From contig CAJLWM010000037.1 in assembly GCA_905210415.1 (NCBI GenBank), positions 1-22,624 of the forward strand: 22,624 nucleotides of DNA, read 5' to 3'. The first letter of the stretch is position 1, and the number at the start of each line of letters is the position of its first letter. The DNA is from an uncultured Prevotellaceae bacterium. GTDB lineage: Bacteria > Bacteroidota > Bacteroidia > Bacteroidales > Muribaculaceae. The translations under genes were made by a program, and so were the position numbers. Below the pieces are notes generated by a model. The model ran no database searches, was not told the DNA's origin, and worked only from the letters and a program-made list of their open reading frames with translations. Positions 17,557-22,624 of the stretch are shown piece after piece.

Positions 17557-17586
17557 CAAAGATACAAAAATGAAAGCAATTCACAA
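17557..17586 (-). promoter_or_regulatory. Promoter embedded in the CRISPR repeat (shown for the last full repeat)
   Basis: On the minus strand TTG (17584-17586, within GTTG) is followed after 19 nt by TATCTTTG (17557-17564), a match to the Bacteroidetes promoter. It recurs in each of the nine full repeats, with -7 boxes at 16941, 17018, 17095, 17172, 17249, 17326, 17403, 17480 and 17557 (8 nt each). Initiation about 4 nt downstream would produce a short repeat tail followed by one spacer and the next repeat. The two truncated repeats keep the -7 box but lose the -33 TTG. Confidence 0.65.
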
Positions 17587-17639
17587 CCAAATAATCTCAA
17601 GAAAGGAATAAGTATTCGATGCTTTTGCACTATCGTTGG

Positions 17640-17668
17640 ATAAGATAGGCTACACTCTGAAATAGCAA
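17640..17668 (-). promoter_or_regulatory. Candidate array-entry promoter (TTG-N18-TATCTTAT)
   Basis: On the minus strand TTG (17666-17668) precedes TATCTTAT (17640-17647, 6 of 8 consensus bases) by 18 nt. It would serve the outermost spacer 17588-17617, whose flanking repeat stub lacks the embedded promoter. Confidence 0.45.
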
Positions 17669-17693
17669 CTCGAGCAAGCTCGGTTGCTTATTT
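17660..17693. repeat. Dyad between the array and the S9 peptidase gene
   Basis: GCAAC-T-CGAGC (17665-17675) pairs with GCTCG-GTTGC (17678-17687) around a 2-nt centre, extended by AAATA/TATTT outside. It can fold as a hairpin, but its arms also supply the -33 TTG of the minus-strand array promoter and of the plus-strand peptidase promoter. It may be an operator or simply paired promoter elements. It lacks a proper T-tract on either strand. Confidence 0.6.
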
Positions 17694-17714
17694 CCCTCGT
17701 TTGCACTATCTTTG
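17684..17714 (+). promoter_or_regulatory. Promoter of the S9 peptidase gene (TTG-N20-TATCTTTG)
   Basis: TTG at 17684-17686 and TATCTTTG at 17707-17714 are separated by 20 nt; the gene starts 30 nt after the -7 box. The -7 box overlaps the 12-bp palindrome CTTTGTACAAAG (17710-17721). Confidence 0.75.
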
Positions 17715-17744
17715 TACAAAGAGATTATTACTTAAATCGGAAAT

Positions 17745-20213
17745 ATGAAACTACTACGCATCACTTTTTGCGCTGCCTTGGCATCGCTCGCCCTGGCCGC
17801 TTATGCTGGCGACCGTCTGCCTGGCTATCTGCAAGCCGAGAAATTCACTAAGGAAAAACTCAACACTATGCTCTTCAGCACTCGCCTGTCGCCTCAATGG
17901 ATGGAAAACGGTAGCATGTTTTGGTATAGCTACAAGACCAGCGATGGCACTCACTGGTATGTGGTGAACCCGGCAACACGCCAAAAAACACCGCTGTGGA
18001 ACCGCGACGATCTGGCTTCGCAACTCACCATGATCGTGAAGGACCCGTTTGAGGCTCGTCATCTGCCTATCAGCAACCTAAAGGCTAAGGAGGACGGTCA
18101 CACGTTCACCTTCCAAGTCACCTCGTCGCAGGAGTGGGAAAAGCCTAAGAAAACCAACGAAAAGGCTGATGAGAAGGCCGACAAGGATAAGAAGGACAAG
18201 AAACCTAAGAGCGGCAAAAAGATATACTTCTTTGAATGGGATTTCAACACCCAACGCCTCACTCACCTCAAGGATAAGTGGGAGGAGGATAAGACCGTGA
18301 ATTGGGCCAACGTGTCGCCCGACAAGAAGACCGTGGTGTATGCCAAGGACCTCAACCTCTATCGCATGAGCTTTGCCGACTACGAGAAGGCAAAAATCGA
18401 CGAGAAGGACAGCACCATCGTGGAGGTGCAGCTCACCACCGACGGCATTAAGGATTTCGGCTACGGCATCCCTTACAGCTCGCTCAACACCGACACCATC
18501 TGCAACGGCAAGCGCCGCGGCGTGTGGGGCGTGTGGTCGCCCGACAGCCGCCACTTCCTCACCTCTATCGAGGACAACCGCCAAGTGAAGGAGTTGTGGG
18601 TGATCAACGCCATGGCTTCGCCTCGTCCTACACTCGAAACCTACAAATATCAGATGCCTGGCGAGAAGGAAGCCCCTGTGCAGCACGTCTACCTCTTCGA
18701 CATGAGCAACAACAGCCGCAAGGAGATAAACACTGCCAAATATAAGGACCAAACCATCGACTTCGCCAGCGCACCTATCAAGAAGAAGGACATGAGCAAG
18801 GACGATGTGGCCGTCACTTGGCTTGGCAACAACAACCGCTTCTACCTGAGCCGCTCGAGCCGCGACCTAAAGCGCATCGACGTGTGCAGCTACACCATCG
18901 GAGCCGACACCATCGTGCCACTGATTGAAGAGCGCATGAACACCTATCAGCAACTGCGCACCCTCTTCACCGCCAACGCCGGTAAAGACCTAATCCACTG
19001 GAGCGAACGCGACGGTTGGGCTCATCTCTACCTATATGACGCTGAGGGACACCTCAAAAACCGCATCACCAAGGGCGCTTGGCACGTGGAGGATGTGGTG
19101 AGCGTAGACGACGCCACCCGCACCATCTATTTCACAGCCTGCGGTATGGACCCTAACGAAAACCCTTACTACGAACACCTCTACCGCGTGAACTTCGACG
19201 GTAGCGGCCTGCGCAACATCACCCGCGGCGACTACTTCCACGAGGTGAGCGTAGACGATGCCAACCGCTATGTGGTTGACAACTATTCACGCGTCAACAC
19301 CATCCCTTGCACCGCCCTATTCGACACCGCCGGAAACCGCCTGATGACACTCGAAGAAAGCGACTTCTCGCAACTGCTCGCCAACGGATATAAATTCCCC
19401 GAACCATTCAAGGTGAAAGCAGCCGACGGCGTCACCGACCTCTACGGCGTGATGTATAAGCCATTCGACATGGACACCACCAAAGTGTATCCGATAGTAG
19501 ACTATGTATATCCTGGTCCACAGGTTGAGGCTGTCTACTACCCATTCACACGCATGTCGGTGCGCACCGACCGTCTGGCACAAGCCGGCTTCATCGTGAT
19601 CTCGGTGGGACAGCGCGGCGGTCACCCAAATCGCTCGAAGTGGTATCACAACTTCGGCTACGGAAATATGCGCGACTACCCACTCGCCGACCACAAATAT
19701 GCCATCGAGCAACTCGCCAACCGCTATAAATACATCGACATCGACCGCGTGGGCATACATGGCCACTCAGGAGGCGGATTTATGAGCACCGCAGCCATCT
19801 GCCAATACCCCGACTTCTTTAAGGCAGCCGTGTCGTGCGCCGGCAACCACGACAACAACATCTACAACCGCTGGTGGAGCGAAACACACCACGGCGTGAA
19901 GGAGAAAGTGACCGACGAAGGCGACACCACATTCGTCTACCACATCTCCACCAATCCAGAGATTGCACGCAACCTCAAGGGCCACCTGATGCTTGTGCAC
20001 GGCGACATCGACAACAACGTGCACCCTGCCAACACCACTCGCGTGGCCGACGCCCTGATACGCGCCGGCAAGCGCTTCGACATGCTCTACCTGCCTCAAC
20101 AGCGCCACGGATTCGGCAACATGGACGAATACTTCTACTGGCGATTGGTTGACTTCTTCAGCGAGCACCTCAAGGGCGCAAGCGAGAAGTCGGTAGACAT
20201 ACCCAAGCGATAA
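17745..20213 (+). CDS. Secreted S9-family dipeptidyl/prolyl oligopeptidase (DPP-IV type)
   Basis: The protein is 822 aa with a signal peptide (MKLLRITFCAALASLALAAYAG). An eight-bladed-type DPP-IV beta-propeller covers about 50-560 (VWSPDSRHFL, FTANAGKDLIHWSERDGWAHLYLYD), followed by an alpha/beta-hydrolase domain with catalytic S675 (GHSGGGF), D756 (HGDIDNNVH) and H788 (RHGFG). It should cleave N-terminal dipeptides or prolyl bonds from oligopeptides in the periplasm or outside the cell, as expected in peptide-feeding Bacteroidales. Exact specificity is not readable. A Lys/Asp/Glu-rich insertion (about 131-158) interrupts the first propeller blades. GC-rich codon use is typical of the host. 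It is monocistronic, with a strong terminator after it. Confidence 0.93.
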   Translation: MKLLRITFCAALASLALAAYAGDRLPGYLQAEKFTKEKLNTMLFSTRLSPQWMENGSMFWYSYKTSDGTHWYVVNPATRQKTPLWNRDDLASQLTMIVKDPFEARHLPISNLKAKEDGHTFTFQVTSSQEWEKPKKTNEKADEKADKDKKDKKPKSGKKIYFFEWDFNTQRLTHLKDKWEEDKTVNWANVSPDKKTVVYAKDLNLYRMSFADYEKAKIDEKDSTIVEVQLTTDGIKDFGYGIPYSSLNTDTICNGKRRGVWGVWSPDSRHFLTSIEDNRQVKELWVINAMASPRPTLETYKYQMPGEKEAPVQHVYLFDMSNNSRKEINTAKYKDQTIDFASAPIKKKDMSKDDVAVTWLGNNNRFYLSRSSRDLKRIDVCSYTIGADTIVPLIEERMNTYQQLRTLFTANAGKDLIHWSERDGWAHLYLYDAEGHLKNRITKGAWHVEDVVSVDDATRTIYFTACGMDPNENPYYEHLYRVNFDGSGLRNITRGDYFHEVSVDDANRYVVDNYSRVNTIPCTALFDTAGNRLMTLEESDFSQLLANGYKFPEPFKVKAADGVTDLYGVMYKPFDMDTTKVYPIVDYVYPGPQVEAVYYPFTRMSVRTDRLAQAGFIVISVGQRGGHPNRSKWYHNFGYGNMRDYPLADHKYAIEQLANRYKYIDIDRVGIHGHSGGGFMSTAAICQYPDFFKAAVSCAGNHDNNIYNRWWSETHHGVKEKVTDEGDTTFVYHISTNPEIARNLKGHLMLVHGDIDNNVHPANTTRVADALIRAGKRFDMLYLPQQRHGFGNMDEYFYWRLVDFFSEHLKGASEKSVDIPKR

Positions 20214-20274
20214 GCATTAGCCACACGTTAGCAGAGAAAGCCACACGCGCCCTCTCGCTCACTATATCACCACC

Positions 20275-20323
20275 CATCAGCCCCCGCGATGCCACAACGC
20301 GTCACCGGGGCTGATGCTTTTTT
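20275..20323 (+). terminator. Rho-independent terminator of the S9 peptidase gene
   Basis: A perfect 10-bp stem (CATCAGCCCC, 20275-20284, with GGGGCTGATG, 20307-20316), with an inner CGCG/CGCG pair in its loop, is followed by CTTTTTT. Confidence 0.9.
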
Positions 20324-20375
20324 ACCCCAATTTTGAATCAACAATTGCAAGAAAAAAATGCTATTTCCTTTCCTT

Positions 20376-20399
20376 TATCTTTGGTTTTCACTATCTTTG
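20376..20399 (+). promoter_or_regulatory. Two tandem -7 boxes before the GT4 gene
   Basis: TATCTTTG occurs at 20376-20383 and again at 20392-20399. The second lies in CACTATCTTTGCACAAAG, nearly the same sequence as at the peptidase promoter (17704-17721). A matching -33 TTTG is not evident for either. The leader to the ATG at 20472 would be about 70 nt. Confidence 0.5.
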
Positions 20400-20471
20400 C
20401 ACAAAGCGAGCGCAATGTGCACTTTCACAAAACGCCATAAAAACCCTAACCTTGACAAACAATACTAAATC

Positions 20472-21575
20472 ATGCTGAATATATACCAAATAGTATCAGA
20501 TAAGCAATGGGGCGGACCAGAGCAATATGCATTCGACCTTGCCGCGCAGATGCACAGCGAGTTAAGCACAAACTATATGGAAATCGTCACCCGCAACCAA
20601 CCCAAAATCATCAAGCATTTTCGTCGCCTTGAGGTGCCAATCTCCACCCTACCGCTCAAGAGCCTTAGCGACCTCGACTCACCTATCCGCCTTGCCCGTC
20701 AGATAAAGCGCGGACACAACATACTGCACGTTCACAATATGAAAGACGCTGCCACAGCAGTGCTTGCCAGCCGCATATCAGAGAACCGCAACAACCGCGT
20801 GGTGCTCACCAGCCACAGCGTGGAGCGCCCTAAGACCAACTTCATGTATCGCCGCATACTGCACGAGATAGACCACATCATCTTCGTGTCGCAAGTGGCC
20901 TACGACGAGTTTATCAACCACGCCAAGCACTTCGACCGCAGCCGCGCCTCAGTGATACACGACAGCATACGCCAAATCTACACCGGCGAAAAAGCCATTG
21001 ACATACGCAGCACCTACAACATACCAAGCGACGTGGCGCTGATAATGTTTCACGGTCGCGTGTGCAAAGAAAAGGGCGTGGACGTGTTGCTACGCGCACT
21101 CACACAGCTCAACAAGGCCACATTTCACCTTGCCATAGTGGGAGAAGGCGACCGACGATTTATGAAGCACCTACGCTCGTTTGTAGAAGTAAACCAGATG
21201 CAGCGCAACGTGTCGTTCCTCGGATTCCAGCCCGAGCTGCAGCAACTCATCGCGCAAGCCGATTTCGGCGTACTGCCAGCCACTTGGCGCGAGCCATTCG
21301 GCATCAGCAACCTCGAGTATATGATGGAAGGCAAGGCACACATCGCCACCAACAACGGCGGTCAGGTGGAATATCTGCACAACGAGGAGAACGCACTGAT
21401 GGTGACGCCTAACGACTTCTCGCAACTGGCAGCAGCCATACAACGCCTCATCAGCGACAAAGCCCTGCGCCAGCGCTTAGGCGACCGAGCGCGTCACGAC
21501 TTCAACACCGAGCTCGACTATAGCCACTTCTACAAGAAGATCTCCGACCTCTACCACAGCCTCTACAAAAAATAA
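20472..21575 (+). CDS. Glycosyltransferase family 4 (GT-B fold)
   Basis: This 367-aa cytoplasmic retaining glycosyltransferase has an N-terminal acceptor half with a GT-B glycine stretch (KQWGGPEQYA, 11-20) and a nucleotide-sugar half: HGRVCKEKGVDVLLRAL (194-210), VGEGD (223-227) and the EX7E pair E274/E282 in REPFGISNLEY. The terminal TPNDFSQLAAAIQRLI segment is typical of GT4. A role in lipopolysaccharide, capsule or glycan assembly is likely, but donor and acceptor are unknown. It converges on a GT2-like gene, so the two may belong to one surface-sugar function without being an operon. Confidence 0.9.
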   Translation: MLNIYQIVSDKQWGGPEQYAFDLAAQMHSELSTNYMEIVTRNQPKIIKHFRRLEVPISTLPLKSLSDLDSPIRLARQIKRGHNILHVHNMKDAATAVLASRISENRNNRVVLTSHSVERPKTNFMYRRILHEIDHIIFVSQVAYDEFINHAKHFDRSRASVIHDSIRQIYTGEKAIDIRSTYNIPSDVALIMFHGRVCKEKGVDVLLRALTQLNKATFHLAIVGEGDRRFMKHLRSFVEVNQMQRNVSFLGFQPELQQLIAQADFGVLPATWREPFGISNLEYMMEGKAHIATNNGGQVEYLHNEENALMVTPNDFSQLAAAIQRLISDKALRQRLGDRARHDFNTELDYSHFYKKISDLYHSLYKK

Positions 21576-21602
21576 TCCCCCAGCAACGAATGTGGAGGAT
21601 TA
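21573..21602. terminator. Hairpin between the two convergent glycosyltransferase genes
   Basis: TAATCCCCC (21573-21581, including the GT4 stop codon) pairs with GGAGGATTA (21594-21602) with one mismatch and a 12-nt loop. There is no clean T-tract on the plus strand. On the minus strand it is followed by TTTTTTGTAG within the GT4 gene end, so it fits the minus-strand gene somewhat better. Confidence 0.45.
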
Positions 21603-21637
21603 CAGATATGTCTTATTTCCTGTGATGACCAGCGCGC

Positions 21638-22354
21638 TTAGATTTTGTCGAGTCCGCGAGTGAATTTGAGCCAATAGTATTTCAGCGGATTCTTATATTT
21701 CAGCTGCTTCCATGGGCGGCTACTATGCGGACGGTGCAACACAGGCAACGACGCAAACAGATAGTTGCTGAAACCCGCCTTCACAGCCTCGTGCGAAATG
21801 GTCACATCAAACCAATTCTTCGATGCATCGAGCGTGTCGAAATCAAAAGCGCGAAGAAACTCCGGCTTAAGCAGCGAACAGCAGAAGCTGCAATGCTTCT
21901 TAGTGGCAAACACATCGCCATAGTGCGACTTAGCATAAAGGTAAGGATAATTCACCGCACCATCCTCATCCACCGTCACAGCGGCCGCAATGGCGCAATC
22001 GTTGCGCTCAAGCGCACCATCATAGAGCGCCTGAATGGTGTGGCTGCGCACAGTCACATCGCTCTCCACTATCAGCAATCCCGCATCCTCGGCAATAGCC
22101 TTGCGGCGAGTGGTCTGCAACACCAGCAGATAGTTGGGCGACGGATGCGTGGTGATGTCACTCAGATTCACCAAGTTAAAACCCATCTCCTCAGCAGCCT
22201 TGGCAAGCCTACGAGTGTTTTCCTCAGTGCTGAAATCGTTATACACCGTGTAGGTGTAAGGCACAGTTATATCGCTCTCAAGCACCGATTTCACAGTCTC
22301 AAGAGTCAACTCTATAGAATCCTTTACAGGAGTGATAATATGTAGGCATTTCAT
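21638..22354 (-). CDS. Glycosyltransferase family 2-like protein (GT-A fold)
   Basis: This 238-aa protein begins CLHIITPVKDSIELTLETVKSVL, the usual nucleotide-binding start of a GT2. VYNDFST (37-43) stands where GT2 enzymes have the uridine-binding aspartate. The DXD-like metal site is E97-S98-D99 (VESDV), and a later SHEAVKAGF helix matches the catalytic-base region. It lacks membrane segments and so is soluble or peripheral. Donor and acceptor are unknown; surface glycan synthesis is likely. It starts at ATG 22352-22354, with a strong promoter about 45 nt upstream. Confidence 0.85.
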   Translation of the reverse strand: MKCLHIITPVKDSIELTLETVKSVLESDITVPYTYTVYNDFSTEENTRRLAKAAEEMGFNLVNLSDITTHPSPNYLLVLQTTRRKAIAEDAGLLIVESDVTVRSHTIQALYDGALERNDCAIAAAVTVDEDGAVNYPYLYAKSHYGDVFATKKHCSFCCSLLKPEFLRAFDFDTLDASKNWFDVTISHEAVKAGFSNYLFASLPVLHRPHSSRPWKQLKYKNPLKYYWLKFTRGLDKI

Positions 22355-22397
22355 ATCTTTCGTAAGCTTTTATTCCGTTTTTGGCATATTGCCACCA

Positions 22398-22428
22398 CAA
22401 AATTATCTATTCATTTCCTATCGGCAAA
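22398..22428 (-). promoter_or_regulatory. Promoter of the GT2-like gene (TTTG-N19-TAATTTTG)
   Basis: On the minus strand TTTG (22425-22428) and TAATTTTG (22398-22405) are exactly 19 nt apart, a full match to the Bacteroidetes consensus. The predicted leader is about 40 nt. Confidence 0.8.
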
Positions 22429-22624
22429 ATCATTTCGCCGAAATCACTCGTTTTGCGTCAGATAAAAGCCCTAATGCCCGAATCGGGTTGATGCTAACGC
22501 ACATTTCATCACCCGCCATCACACAGTCGGTGTTTTAGTTTCGCGCCGATAGTGATTTTTCTTTCACGTCGATGCCCGAAGATAGGTCAGATTTTTTTGA
22601 ATTTCACGTCGGTGGACAACACCC
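22429..22624. other. Gene-free right edge of the window
   Basis: I see no gene start, RNA or terminator here. A 10-bp direct repeat TTTCACGTCG occurs at 22562-22571 and 22602-22611. Confidence 0.5.

Larger units (their letters stand above)
16794..17627 (-). CRISPR. Type II-C CRISPR array: 11 repeats, 11 spacers, one 10-bp repeat stub
   Basis: Full repeats are 47 bp and start (plus strand) at 16925, 17002, 17079, 17156, 17233, 17310, 17387, 17464 and 17541. Spacers between them are all 30 nt. Two repeats at the left (16794-16829, 16859-16894) are 36 bp, with gaps of 29 and 30 nt. At the right, spacer 17588-17617 is followed by only GATGCTTTTG (17618-17627). The crRNA strand is minus, shown by the tracrRNA anti-repeat, which complements the minus-strand repeat beginning GTTGTGAATTG. 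All full repeats appear identical, suggesting an active or recently active array. Confidence 0.98.

Noticed and set aside
17660..17693. Dyad as a Rho-independent terminator of the array or peptidase gene
   Set aside because: It lies upstream of both transcription units in their own directions and lacks a T-tract; promoter elements in its arms explain it better.
16649..17744. csn2 or cas4 gene hidden beside the array
   Set aside because: No open frame of suitable length exists between cas2 and the S9 peptidase; the locus is II-C.
22562..22611. Two copies of TTTCACGTCG as further parS sites
   Set aside because: Only half of the parS palindrome is present (TTTCACGT); the second half does not follow, so ParB binding is not expected.

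Overview
This window reads as a chromosomal segment of a Bacteroidales bacterium (Bacteroidetes; Muribaculaceae- or Prevotella-like, not resolvable further by eye). The main evidence is the repeated Bacteroidetes-type promoter, a TTTG/TTG -33 box about 19-20 nt upstream of a TAnnTTTG -7 box. Supporting evidence is the 47-bp repeat of the type II-C CRISPR array, the typical tracrRNA core, the SpmA-SpmB fusion, and the gene order mnmG-apt-uvrC-dtd-mazG-deoC.

Region 1 (1-6731) is a housekeeping block on the minus strand. Read in its own direction it is ybeY, mnmG, apt, uvrC, dtd, a MazG-like pyrophosphohydrolase and deoC, closing at a strong hairpin terminator (180-208). The genes are tightly spaced, and dtd starts inside the end of uvrC. 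They serve rRNA maturation, tRNA wobble modification, purine salvage, excision repair, tRNA proofreading, nucleotide clean-up and deoxyribose catabolism. A perfect 16-bp parS palindrome lies between mnmG and apt (4382-4397). A second, imperfect parS-like site lies 4 kb away (8381-8396), which suggests an origin-proximal location. The tail of an unrelated plus-strand gene occupies 1-93.

Region 2 (6761-10880) holds a fused SpmA/SpmB-like membrane protein (minus strand), a MATE-family exporter and a SIMPL-domain envelope protein (plus strand).

Region 3 (10923-17668) is a complete type II-C CRISPR-Cas locus. It has a minus-strand tracrRNA with its own promoter and terminator, then cas9 (1394 aa, all RuvC and HNH residues visible), cas1, cas2, a bidirectional terminator, and an array of 11 repeats plus a 10-bp repeat stub. 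The array is read on the minus strand, convergent with cas2. Each full repeat carries a Bacteroidetes promoter, so each spacer can be transcribed on its own. The tracrRNA anti-repeat matches the repeat exactly over 24 nt. The two cas-proximal repeats both lack the same 11 nt, giving 36 bp instead of 47. This may record the polarity and stagger of spacer acquisition.

Region 4 (17640-22624) begins with a dyad whose arms supply the -33 elements of two divergent promoters, one for the array and one for a secreted S9 dipeptidyl peptidase. After it come a GT4 glycosyltransferase (plus strand) and a convergent GT2-like glycosyltransferase (minus strand). No rRNA, tRNA, insertion sequence or prophage gene was recognised. 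All family calls were made by reading motifs, without database searches.
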